Below are positions 33,601 through 46,200 of a stretch of 64,000 nt of DNA, piece by piece; within the stretch, counting starts at the first letter, position 1, and the number at the start of each line of letters is the position of its first letter. The stretch covers positions 19,156,008-19,220,007 of the forward strand of contig NC_051089.1 of assembly GCF_901709675.1 (NCBI RefSeq), written 5' to 3'. Below the pieces are notes generated by a model, which was not told where the DNA came from, searched no databases, and saw only the letters and a list, made by a program, of their open reading frames with translations. Source of the DNA: Syngnathus acus. Its lineage: Eukaryota > Chordata > Actinopteri > Syngnathiformes > Syngnathidae. The translations under genes and the position numbers were made by a program.

Positions 33601-36600
33601 CGACCTGTGAAGCTCTGGTGAACTCCATGCCTAAATGGGTTACGGCGGTGCTGGAAAATAATGGCGGCCACACAAAATATTGACATTTGGGTCCAATTTT
33701 GACATTTTCATTTGGGGTATACTCACTTTTATTGCCAGCATTTTACACATTCATTGTTGTATTTTGAGTTACTTTGAAGTAACAATAAATTTACTTTGCT
33801 ATCCAAGCTCTACAGTGACTACTTAACATTGGATCAAAGTGTCATTTCTTCAGTGTTGTCGCAGATATAATTAAAACATTGCAATTAAAACACGTCATAT
33901 GATGGCGCCGCGGATGGCTGCCACGGTGAGTCGCTCTCTGTTTCTTTGTCTTATTTTGTGTGTTTTCTGTGTCCTCTGCTGTCCATCCCGGATCACTTTT
34001 ACCAGAGAAGCGCTGTTAAACATCGGACAGTCTTAGTCTTCTTCTGGTATTTTCTCTCCTGTTCTCTCTGATTCAGACTGTTTGTCGGAGATTCTAGCCG
34101 GAGCGGCGGTGCTATACAAGCTAGCGCGACGACGGCGGCGCGGTAAACGAGCCGGAGCCCTCGTAAAGCTGAGGCAGAGAGGGTTCCGTTCTGCCCTACC
34201 GTCAATTCATCTGGTGAATGTCCGCTCCCTGGTGAACAAGATGGACGAACTGCTGCTCCTCACTTCAAGGAACACGGAAACAGCAGATCCGCCACGCTGT
34301 GCTTTGTTGAAACGTGGCTCAGCGAACGAACCCTCTACCACGCCGTGGAGTTAGCGGGGTTTCGGCTAACGCGGGCAGATCGCAGCGCGGAGCTCTCCGG
34401 AAAATCAAAGGGAGGTGGTCTCTGTTTCTACATTAATGAACGTTGGTGTACTGATGTCACGGTGTTGAAAGAGTTTTGCAGCCCTCTCCTAGAAACACTT
34501 TTCATAAACTGCCGGCCGTTCTATTCACCACGGGAGTTCTCCTCGATCGTCATGGCGGCTGTTTACATTCCACCACACGCACGTGCGAGTGAAGCCACGC
34601 AGATGCTGGCTGACCAGGTAACAGACATGGAGAAACTTCTACCAAATTCACTAATCATTGTTCTGGGTGATCTTAACAGGGCGAACCTCGCACACGAACT
34701 CCCCAGATACAGACAACACGTAACGTGTCCCACCAGAGGGGCACAGACTCTGGACCACTGCTACACCGTGATTAAGGATGCATACCACTCTGTGGCTCGT
34801 GCAGCTTTAGGACTCTCGGACCACTGTCTAGTTCATCTGATCCCGGCCTACAGGCAAAAACTAAAAACTTCTAAGCCTGTGGTGAGGACTGTGAGGAAGT
34901 GGACAGTGGAGTCAAGGCAGGACCTCCAAGCCTGCTTTGACTGCACCGACTGGGGAGTTTTCGAAGCTGCAACTTCAGACCTGCATGAACTCACTGACAC
35001 TGTCACATCATACATCAGTTTTTGTGAGGATCTGTGTGTGCAGACTAAGACCTTCTGCACGTACAACAACGACAAACCTTGGTTTACACCGAACCTCAGG
35101 AGGCTGCGCAAAGTCAAGGAGGAGGCCTACAGGAGCGGCGACCGCGACCTGTTCAAGCAGACCAGAAACACACTGAACCGAGAGGTCAGGAAAGCCAGGA
35201 GGTGTTACGGGGAAAGCCTGAAGAGACACCTCTCTGCCAATCCTGATCCCTCAACAGTGTGGAAAGGTCTGCAGAGCATCACGGGCTACAAGAAACGTCC
35301 TGTGGAGAGCCCAAGGCTTGCTAACCAGCTAAACAGGTTCTACTGCAGGTTTGATCGGTCCTCCCACACAACGGGACTTCCTGCAGCACAATCTACATAC
35401 TCACCTCTCCCCACAACTGCTCTGTCCACACCTCTATCATCATTGTCACCCACTCTCTCTCTTGCAGAGGCCGCGCCCGCACTCCAAATCCGCGAGGAGG
35501 AAGTGCGCCAGATGTTCCGGAGACAAAAGACCAGGAAGGCACCGGGCCCAGACGGCGTGTCACCTTCCTGCTTGAAAGTCTGCGCTGAGCAGCTGGCGCC
35601 CACCTTTGCATGGATCTTCAACCGTTCTCTGGAGCTGTGTGAGGTGCCCTCGTGCTTCAAGAGCTCCACCATCGTTCCAGTGGCCAAGAAGCCCGCCATC
35701 ACAGGTTTGAATGACTATAGACCTGTCGCACTGACATCTGTGGTCATGAAATCTTTCGAGAGGTTAGTGCTGAACCACCTGAAGGATGTCAGAGTCAGAG
35801 TCAGCTTTATTGTCAATTCCTTCATGCTAAGACACACAAAGAAACCGAAATTTCGTTTCCCCTATCCCACGGTGACGAGACACAGTACACGATTAACATA
35901 CAAGTAAAACAACGGGGGAGAGAGTTCAGGACCCCAACAGCCTGGAGATCACAAACTTCGCCAGTGGCGAGCAGCGCTAGCATCCCACAACAGAGTCCCG
36001 GCACCATTCGTCACGGATGTAGACGCACAGCCCACCTCCTCGCGATGTTCCCCCTCGTACAATGGCCCGGTCCGCCCGACAGCACGCCATCCGCTCCAGA
36101 TGCACAGCAGTTACGCACTGTCTGGTCCGTAGAACTCAGCAGGCATGTTGATGTCCAGCGATCGAACGTTCGCCAGAAGAATGGAAGGCACGGCCGGGCG
36201 AGCTGGGTTGGCCGCCAGCCTGGCCCGGACGCCCAACCGGGGGAGGAATAGCAGGCGAGTCCGGCGACGCTCCAGGACGGAGCAGACCGAGCGCCTTTAA
36301 TGTCCCCGCTTCAAAGTCCAGATCGCCACAAAACTCGCTTTCGCCGATGTCGAGCAGAACCAGCCCGCCGCACTTGTAGCACAACCCGGTACGACGAGAC
36401 GAACACACAAAACTGTCGGACAAACCCACATTAACCGACAAAACAAAACACCGTTTGGGACAGAGAGAGGGCCCCCTGCTTGACCCCCTCCAGTTTGCCT
36501 ACCGGGCAAACAGGTCAATGGATGATGCGGTCAACATGGGACTGCACTACATCCTGCACCACCTGGACACCCCAGGAACGTATGCCAGGATCCTGTTCGT

Positions 36601-39600
36601 GGACTTCAGCTCGGCGTTCAACACCATCGCTCCTGACATCCTCCAACAGAAGCTCATCCAGCTTGCGGTGCCTGCCTCCACCTGTCAGTGGATCACCAGC
36701 TTCCTGACCAACAGGAGACAGCGTGTGAGGCTGGGGGGCATCACATCTGACACCCGGACCACCAATACTGGAGCCCCTCAGGGGTGCGTCCTCTCCCCAC
36801 TGCTCTTCTCTCTCTACACCAACGATTTCTCCTCAGGTGACTCTCCTGTGAAGCTCCTGAAGTATGCAGACGACACCACTCTCATCGGACTGATCCAGGA
36901 CGGTGATGAGACTGCGTACAGACAGGAGGTGGAGCGGCTGGTCCACTGGTGCAGACAAAACCACCTGGAGCTGAACCCGCTCAAGACCGTGGAGATGACA
37001 GTGGACTTCAGGCGTGACCCTTCACCACTTTTACCCCTCACTATCCGCAGTAATACTATTCTCTCCACAGACACCTTCAAGTTCCTGGGAACCACAATCT
37101 CTCGGGACCTGAAATGGACCGGCCACATAGACTCTGTCCGGAAGAAGGCCCAGCAGAGGCTGTACTTCCTGAGACAGCTCAAGAAGTTCAACCTGCCGCG
37201 AGAGCTTCTGAAGACCTTCTACACTGCCATCATCCAGTCTGTCCTCTGCACCTCCATCACTGTCTGGTTTGGATCAGCCTCCAAACAAGACAAGCACAGA
37301 CTGCAACGGACAATCAGGACTGCAGAAAAGATCATTGGAATCAACCTCCCATCTATCCAAGACTTGTACCTGTCCAGGACCAGGAAACGTGCAAGGAACA
37401 TCTCTACAGACCCTTCTCCCCCAGGTTGCAGTCTGTTTGAACTACTCCCCTCCGGACGGCGTTATAGAGCTCGGTACGCCAAAACCAGCAGACACAGAGA
37501 CAGCTTCTTCCCCCAGGCTGTTGCTCTGATGAACTCACACCACTCTTAGAGTCTCAGAGTCATTGCTGTGCAATAACATCCTGCTCTCCACACCTTTTTT
37601 GAATTTGTCTACACTGTTTGTACTATGTGTCCTCTCTGCATCCATTGCAGCCTGGTCATCCTGGATAAGGGACCATCCCATCTGTGGTCTCTTCTCAAGG
37701 TTTCTCATTTCCCCTAGCTGGAGTTTTGAGTTTTTCCTTGCCCTTTTGGGAGTTTAAGATCAGGGGATGTTTGAGAATATTTGCCATTTTTCACATGTCC
37801 TGAGTGTTGTTAGTCACCTAAATGTTGAACAGAGGGTGTGATTTACCGAAGTCAAATTCCTTGTTTGGCACGCTCAAACATGGCGAATAAAAAACTCTTG
37901 AATCTTGAATCTTGAAATGAGAGGGGTGTACTCACTTTTGTGAGATACTGTACACACCGTATTGGCCCGAATAAAAGACGGTGTTTTTTGCATTGATATG
38001 ACTGAAAAAGTGGGGGTCGTCTTACATCCGGGGTCTAGACCAGACATGGGCAGACTACGGCCCGCGGGCCACATCCGGCCCACGGGGCCGTTTAATCCGG
38101 CCCGCCAAACCTGTATAAATTGTATTATTGAACTTTTTTTGGAGTCATTTTCCCTGCAATTAGTTTGTTTCCCCAATAGATGGGGAAGCGCCCGCCCGAG
38201 CATTTACTCCCGGAAGCCGTGTCAGAAAGCTCGGCGCACACTCACAAGTGCGTGTACGTACTAAGTAGTACGGACCCGGCGCACTCTGCGCTCTATTTCC
38301 ATCAGTGCCGAATTTTGAGCGTGGGCTGTGACGTCAGCATTCTCGTAATTCGCGCGCTGAGCTTTCAGATACAGTTTTACGCTAATGCCACCCACAAACC
38401 TTCCCCTGGAATCCTTCCATTAAAATGAGTGGCCCGAGGAAAAGAAAGGTGGACACTGAGTGCCGAGTGTTTAAAAAAAAAAAAGAGGACAATTTGGCTC
38501 GACCTACGTGTGTGAGCAGACGTTCAGCCACATGAACGTCAACAAAGCCCGTCACAGCTCTAGGTTAATGGACCGACACCTCGGCTCGATCCTAAGAATT
38601 ACCGCAACAAATTTTACTCCAGACCATGATGCACTAGCAAAAAAGGGAGACCAACAATACTATTTCTTTATTACTTAATTTAGAAGTATTCTTTCACTGA
38701 TTCTTCAAGATGATGTATTTGGTCAGAATGTTTGCCGTTTGATGTGATTTCGCCTCATTAGATAAACATATTTCATAAATCTGACCTGCAGGCGCTGAAG
38801 TGATGGAAACTATTATTCATAATAACAGTGTCGTATTTAATGAGAATCACTGATTGTAGTTTTTGGGTGAAATATTTTTTTAATGCTGTTAATAAATGCA
38901 TTTGTTTTCAAAAAGCTTTTTTTGAATATCCATGCTTTACTACCTACTAAAAGTACAAACCTTTTATGCAATGACCTTTACATGTCATTTCTATTACTTC
39001 ACACAAACACTACATCCATCTGCTCTTGGTTCGGCCCCCCGATCAAAATTTAGAACCAAATTCGGCCCGCCAGTCAAAAGGTTTGCCCACCCCTGGTCTA
39101 GACATTATACCCATTCACTTGTGCGCAGCGGTAAGTTAAAGGTTGCTGGTATCGACTGAGTATGTTGCTGTGATCGTGTGCGTCTTTGACACAAACTGAG
39201 TATATACATTTCATTGTTACTAGTGTCTAGTACTGTTGTGCCGTTTGTCTGATCGCGGTTTGTTTTGTGTGTGCGCCGTTTGATTGATAGCTTCGGCGCA
39301 CTCCTTTAAGTTTGCCTCGCATCATACGAGTAGCCGTTAAGCAGCGGCACGGCGACTAACAGTCACCAGCAAATGTATTTTGTTGTCTCGATGACTTATG
39401 TTTGGTGTGTTGCCGAGAGTATTTCATTTATGGTTATCTAGTATAGCGGAACCGTTACGCGCAGTTAGTTATGTAATGTGTGCCATATACTAGTGTTGTG
39501 TGACGTCAGAAGTTGAGCGTTGACTTACGTGCTGTATTTCTGTCTGTTGCAGAACCACACACACACACGCGCACACGCACACACACACACCCCACACACC

Positions 39601-42600
39601 CTTCACACGCTTCATACAATAATCACACACAGAAGAATCACATTCACACACCCAAAGACTCACCCATGTACACTACACACACCTGCTCTCACATCCTTAC
39701 GACCAAACGTGCTTATACCCTTTTGCCAGTTTGCCTATATGCCCCTGTGAGCCACAGTGCCTGTTACTTTTTTGCCAATAATCGCACTTTAGTTTGCATA
39801 TTTAAATGTTCAGATATTAAGATGTGATAGACAGTTTTTGCATGATTTGAATGAGGCAAAATAACATGCTTTTTCTCTCGAATGTATTCTTATAATCATT
39901 TGTTTCAGATGTAATTATTTTCTGTATAAAAATTAAATTTGGTATTCAAAAAGTATTTTTTCAAACTTGAGTCTTGAAAAAGAGGGGGTTATCCTATATT
40001 CGGGCCAATACGGTACATATTACATACATACATACATACATACATGCTTACATACAAAAAACAAAGACAAAAGAAAACACAGGATGTCAGGGGACAGAAG
40101 GGGTAAGCGTTGGGGGGGTGATACGAATGTGTGGTGTGGTGTTGGAGTTTTATTGCAAGCATAAGGTAAAAGATAAGTAAGTACACAAATATATAAAAAT
40201 AAATTAAACAAATAACCTTCAACAATAGCAGAATAAATGACAATGAAGAGAGGGAGAGAAGAAAGCATGGGGAGGGACAGTACACTTTACAATATGGTGT
40301 CGTTCTCGGTAATGATAACAAAAGCAATAAGAGTATAATGTATAATACATACATTATTTATATTTTTTAATGATACTAGTAAGAATGGTATATCCTAGAC
40401 ATAGTCATAAGTTCAGTTCAGGCAGCCGTGAGGGTAGGACGCATTTTTTGTTCTCAATGTTATGTCACTAAGTGAGACATAGCGGCATACAGACACACAG
40501 ACATGCAAAATACAAATTACTTAACATAAAATAGCTTTACTTTTACATGGGAGGAGCAGAAGAAAGATTTTTTATTTTTTTTATTTTTGACCGATGGGGC
40601 CAAAACAGGATCAGGGATGATTGTCCGATGCTATGAAAGAAATCAAAAATCATTTGAGAACTCTGGAAAAGAAATCAGCAGAAAACTCTGAACACGCTTC
40701 AAGAGACTGGAAGGGAGATTAAAAACATTAAGAAGAGTATGATGGAAATGAAGTCTCCATTTATTAGATTAGAAACCAAGATGGAAGAAATTGCATTTCT
40801 CAAAGTTGAGAATGCCAAGAAAGACCAGCTGATGAAAATTCTCACCAACAGAGTGGAAGATATCGACCAACAATATAAAAAGAATGATGTGATCATCTCT
40901 AAGCTCAAGATCTCGCCTAGACAATAGGACCGATGGTGGAGACGAGGTAGACAATCGATCCGTGGAACAGCAAGTGGTGGATTTCCTTACAACAACAAAA
41001 CATAGCGCTGGACAAGGCAAATGTAGATTACTGTCAACTTCTTCCCAAGAGGGGCAACTGGAAGTAGGGTGAGTGAAAATCATCTGGTACTACTGAGATT
41101 TATAAGTATCTAGCACATAGTTTCTCTGCTGAAACAGGGAAAGAATTTGAGAGGCTCAAATGTCTACATCAGGGGTGTCAAACCTATTTTTGTCGCGGGC
41201 CGCGTCATAGTCATGGTTTCCTTCGAAGGGCCATTGAAATTGCCAACCCAAATAAATGTCTGAATGTCAAATTATATATAGTGTACGGTACTCAACAGAC
41301 TAGTGAATGACCAGATGAATAACTAGTTTTCAAAACAGAGACTAAGAAAAATGTTAACATATTTTAAAAATACGAATGGTAATAAAAATTGCTAGCAATA
41401 GATCTATTTTTTAAAAGGGAAAACAATTAGTAATTTTAATACTGACAAATAAATTTGATGCACAATTTGTCTTCGCGGGCCACATAAAATAATGTGGCGG
41501 GCCGTATCTGGCCCCCGGGCCTTGAGTTTGAGACATGTGGTCTACATCAATGAAAATCTAAAAACCAAAATGCAACCAATGCTTGGAGAGCCCGCCAACT
41601 GAAAAACCAAGGAAAATTACAATGCACTTTGACAAAAAATTGTAGAATCTTCATAAAGTCATCCCCAGATAATACCAAACCAGTGTTGATCAACGTTATG
41701 GAAGAGCTGGAGAAATATGCTAATTTAGACAAATATAAATACTACTTGGAAGATCAGTTTAACAGGAGTTAAATGCCAACTTTGAAAATTACACGACTAT
41801 CTTTAGACATTGGAGAAACTTCTCAATGTCACTACAATATTGAAAACGTGGGTCAAAACAGGTGGTGGACCAAAATCTATTTTGAAATTTGTGACAGTCC
41901 AAATCAGTTTTTTGTTGTATTTTTTTTCTCTATCTATGACTATGAAAACAAATGGCACACGCACTCTACAGAAGTTCTATTTTGAAGCGGAGACAAAATA
42001 ACCTTGGGTGCAGAGGACTGTTGATATTTGAACACTTGCTATCAGTGAACAGATATCTCTTGTATTATGTCTACAATACAGGCTGGTGCCTGATCTGCTG
42101 ATGTGTGCAAATGTTATTGTGAAATTATTCAACACCGTGGTCAAATGCTGATATCGAAATACATAAACAATATTGTGGAATGTTGAATAATACATAAATT
42201 AGAGGGAGTTGCATTCTTGAGGGCGCACCGGGAGCAGATCTCCTAGCGGCAGGAACAGGCAGTTCCCCCACTGTATCATAAACTATGAAACTCCTAAACT
42301 GGGTCATTGAAATCGACCAGACTATCTCCACTCGACGTTGACCCTCATGGGGTTGCACTTGCACCTAGAAAATAAGCTGAAACGAACAAAGGCTGGTGCC
42401 CTTGGAGGGACTTCCAGTCTTGGAAAGCAACCTGAGGGCTGAGAGCAGAGAGGATTGCCGTCTTGAGATATCTAAGCTCAATAAGAAATTGGTCGAGCGA
42501 CAGGAGACCAGCATGGGAGATGATTAGCTGTGTGATCGGTCGGTGCAAGTGCCGCCTATTGGTGGAGACGATGCCGGGAGTGCCTTCGGGATCGTGACTC

Positions 42601-43182
42601 AAACTCTCTCGAAAATTAATTAAACTGTCACTGTTGTATTCAAATCAATCTGTTAAAACATAACGAAATTAACTTGGCATTGCTGTATTCAAAACAAATG
42701 GATATCAATTGGTATGCAAACTTCCAGTTTTATGCTGTATTCAGCTCATATTTAAACTTCCAGTTTGTAATTGCTGTATTAATGTCATTTCTGTATTCAA
42801 ATAATATTCAAACTTCCACTTTATTTGTTATTGCATATGTTATCCTGGTCAAATTTCTGTTTTCTTTTCTTTCTGTATTTTCATGATTATGGTAGTATTA
42901 TAAGTAGTACTGTAGTAATATAGATTGTGTCTGGCAGTGAAACCTTGGTTGTAATTGGGACGGCACTAGATAAGTGGAATTGCTTCAACCCGATTCCCTT
43001 TTCAACTAAATGTAAAGCAATATGTGAGATGAAGTTGTAATAAGTGTGTTCTACTTGACGAAATAAACAAACCCAAAAAATAAAAAATGGTCATTGAGGC
43101 CAGCCCGCTTCACCCACATCCCTGCCTTGCTTCCTATTTCTTTGAGTGTGTGTTTCCTTATATTTCTTCCTTTCTTTCACTT

Positions 43183-43261
<79 letters not shown>

Positions 43262-46200
43262 TATGTATTACAGTACTCCCTCGCTATATCGCGGTTCGTT
43301 TATTGCAGCTTCAGTACATCGTGGATTTTTTTTTTTTTCACAAAAAAAAAATCAAAAAATAAAACTTCTAAATTGAGGAATTATGGCACAAAAGTTGCCC
43401 ACACGCCAGCAGAAGGCATGGAGTGCCCACACAATTGCAGTACGTACATTGTACCTTGTTATAAAACAAGTTGTTATAATAATAGGAGTTCTAAAAACAT
43501 ATATACAGTATTGTACCTTGTTATAAAAACATTTATAATAATAAAAAAGTCCTCAGAACATATTTCCATAGATCCTGGGCAGCCTCCAAGAGCAGTCATT
43601 CCATAATTCACCCGTAGACGCTGCCTCGGTTGCGCCAGCGCCCGTCTCCACTCCTACGCCCCGCCCAGTCCCAGAAGCCAGACAACTCATTGATGTTCCG
43701 GAGCCCTGCCTGGGTGACCTCGAGAAGTTCAGCGGCGATCCCAAGTACGTCCGGACTTTCGTGACAGACTGCCGCATCATGTTCGGTCTTCAGCCAGTCA
43801 CCTTTGCTACCGAACCAGCCAAGGTGGGGTTCGCTTTGAGCCACCTCACAGGCGAGGCACGGCTGTGGGGCCTGGCCGAATATGAAAGAGGATCCTCTGC
43901 ATGTGACACGTTCGAAGCCTTCGCGGAGGAACTGCTTCGGCTGTTTGATCTGGGCTCCGCCGCCGAGGATGCAGCCGAGGAGCTGGCGACGCTGTGCCAG
44001 GGTCATTGCTCGGTGGCCGAATACGCCCTAAAGTTCCAGACGTTGGCAGGAAGCAGTCATTGGAACACCCCTGCCCTGGTAAGCACCTTCCTCCACGGGC
44101 TTGCAGACTATATGAAGGACGGGATGGTGGCATACGATCGCCCTCGAACCCTGGAGGAGGTGATGGACCTTGCAGCCCGAATTGATCGGCGGATCCGAAC
44201 ACGGTTGCGCGAACATGAGCAGAGAGCGTCGCGTGAAACACGCCGCCATTTCCCTTCATCAGGGTCAGAGCCGCCGACCTCACCACCAGCTAAGCCAAAG
44301 GAGCTGGGGCGGGTCCGCCTTCCCGCGGAGGAACGCACTCGACGCCGCACGCTGGGCTTATGCTTGTATTGTGGGAAGGAGGGTCACCAGGCGATTCAAT
44401 GTCCGTTAAAAGACCAAGAGCTCACGCGGCATCAGGGAATCCGCGTGGGTTCGACCAGCGCTCACTCTCCCGGAGCCAGCGCATTCACGCTACAGGCTCT
44501 CCTTCGGATCGCTGTGGGTGACAGAGACGCGACAGCCTTGGTGGATTCCGGGGCGGAGGGCAACATTATGGACCTGGGGCTGGCTCATCAATGGGGAGTG
44601 AAGCTCCTGCCTCTGAGCCCTTCGATCCCCGCCCATGCCATCGATGGTCGGGTGATAGGCGAGATTACCGGAGCCGGTCGGGTTGCGGATTGAAGGTGAA
44701 TGCGGCAAAATCAAAGGTCATGGTCAGTGGTGCTGGCCTGGGAGTGATACTGCAGTCAGGAGCATGGCCATGTGGAGTTTGCGGGAAGGGAGTGCAAGCT
44801 AACTCTGTCCTGTGCAAGGGTTGTCAGAGATGGGTACACCGGCGATGCAGCGGAGTAAAAGGCAGCCTACTAGCTGCAAGTGAGACCTTCCAATGCAAGC
44901 GGTGCAGGGGAGAAGTCGCCCAAGCAGACCCAGCTGAGCAAGAGGGGCTCGTAGTAGATGGGGAGATGTACGAGGTGGTGGACAGCTTCTGCTACCTTGG
45001 AGACATTCTTAACGCTGATGGGGGGGTGGACCTAGCAGTGACCACAAGGGTGAGAAGCGGGTGGAAGAAATTCAGGGAACGCATGCCCTTCTTAACATCT
45101 AAGGCCCCATCCCTGAAGATGAGAGGCCAAGTGTACTCCGCCTGCGTCAGAAGTGGTATGACGTACGGAAGTGAGGCATGGGCCCTGAAAACAGAACATG
45201 AAGACAAACTAAACAGAGCAGAAATGAGGATGATCAGATGGATGTGTGGTGTGTCAATGAGGGAGGAAAAGACCAGTGCAGAGTTGAGAAAGAAGATGGG
45301 AGTGAGGCCATAGTGGATGTGGTGAGGAGAGGCAGACTGCGATGGTACGGACATGTAGTGAGGAAGGACGAGAACGACTGGGTGAAGAAAGTTATGTCGT
45401 ATAACGTTGAGTGAACAAGACCCAGTGGCCGACCTAAAAAGACCTGGCAGACGACCGTGGCAGCCGACATGAAGGCACTCGGCATCAACCACGAGATGGC
45501 CATGGACCGTTCCCGGTGGAAGAAACCCATATCGAGAATCCAGTCCAACCCAGCGGCGCCTGGAAAGCGGACTTTAAACCGATGATGATGATGATCATGA
45601 TGATGATGATGCGCATGGTCTTGGAGCCAATTATCCGCAATAAACGAGGCATTGCTGTATATGCCTATTCTCCTGTGTGGCATTAAAAACACAGTGGCAT
45701 GGGGTATAGAGAGGGAATGGGCTGGTCCTCCTGGATTTGCTAATTTTAGTTTAATTCATCTTTTTCCCTTTTCTATACTATAGCATCGTATGATTACTGT
45801 TTTCATTACCACTAAATAATACTACCGTATTTTCCGCACTATAAGGCACACCTAAAAACCTCCAATTTTCTCAAAAGCCTTATAATCCGGTGCGCCTTAT
45901 ATATGGACCAATATTGAGCCACTACAGCAGATGTGTCAAAAGTCCGGCTTGGCCCGCGTCTAAATTTAAACTGGCCCGAAGCATTGTGTCATAAAATCAA
46001 TCATAAGTGGCCCACTGGCACTGTCGCGGAGACCTGCGCACCCCAGAGCGAGCAACAGATATGAAACTCGTCCTAACGGGAACGCGCACATGAGCCAGCG
46101 CTCATGATCGTTTGCGAGCGTGTCTCCTCCGTCCCTTCCCAGTTCACGCGCACACAAGTGTCCGTTTGCAAGATACTCAGTGACACAGACACTTCCTCAT

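Larger units (their letters stand above)
31038..33680 (+). pseudogene. Tc1-like transposase, interrupted
   Basis: N-terminal HTH domains ([20 protein letters not shown], then [18 protein letters not shown]) are followed by a hAT at 31308-32783 and the DDE domain. The first-Asp motif [14 protein letters not shown] occurs twice (about 32955 and 33107, 152 bp apart) because of an internal duplication with a frameshift. [12 protein letters not shown] carries the second Asp. Further frame breaks follow 33447. The protein would cut and paste the element; this copy cannot. Confidence 0.93.
33893..37917 (+). mobile_element. L2-type LINE inserted in the Tc1 right end
   Basis: Starts around cacgtcatatgatggcgccg and ends in three cttgaat-type repeats. 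The Tc1 subterminal repeat is interrupted between aaaacattgca and aaatgagag, as shown by the intact repeat at 25980-26010. It has an endonuclease-RT frame (34082-37549) and a 3' UTR (37550-37917). A 680-bp element is inserted in the RT at 35790-36469. Confidence 0.92.
29678..37950 (+). mobile_element. Tc1-like element with three nested insertions
   Basis: The left terminus tggtatctcacaaaattgag (after TA) and right terminus cacttttgtgagatactg (before TA 37951-37952) are inverted repeats. They continue as long subterminal inverted repeats (aaagtaaatttattgttac against gtaacaataaatttacttt). Removing the pogo MITE (29885-30869), hAT (31308-32783) and LINE (33893-37917) leaves about 1.8 kb, a normal Tc1 size. 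Confidence 0.93.
37957..40013. mobile_element. TIR element CCGTATTGGCCCG with nested hAT
   Basis: Inverted ends ccgtattggcccgaata and tattcgggccaatacgg; CA flanks the left and TA the right, so a TA duplication with one change is likely. Removing the hAT (38041-39095) leaves about 1 kb with no coding frame. It probably is a TcMar/pogo-related MITE, judged from the CCGTATT end only. The left end lies only 4 bp from the Tc1 right duplication. Confidence 0.75.

Noticed and set aside
43761-44693. Domesticated RTL/LDOC1-type host gene
   Set aside because: The frame is broken at the C-terminal end in the protease, fused to a LINE, and lies in an intron; no sign of selection can be read from one sequence.
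44591-45313. 240-codon frame as one new gene
   Set aside because: Its first 100 bases lie in the Ty3 fragment out of the Gag frame; the rest is a LINE C-terminus.
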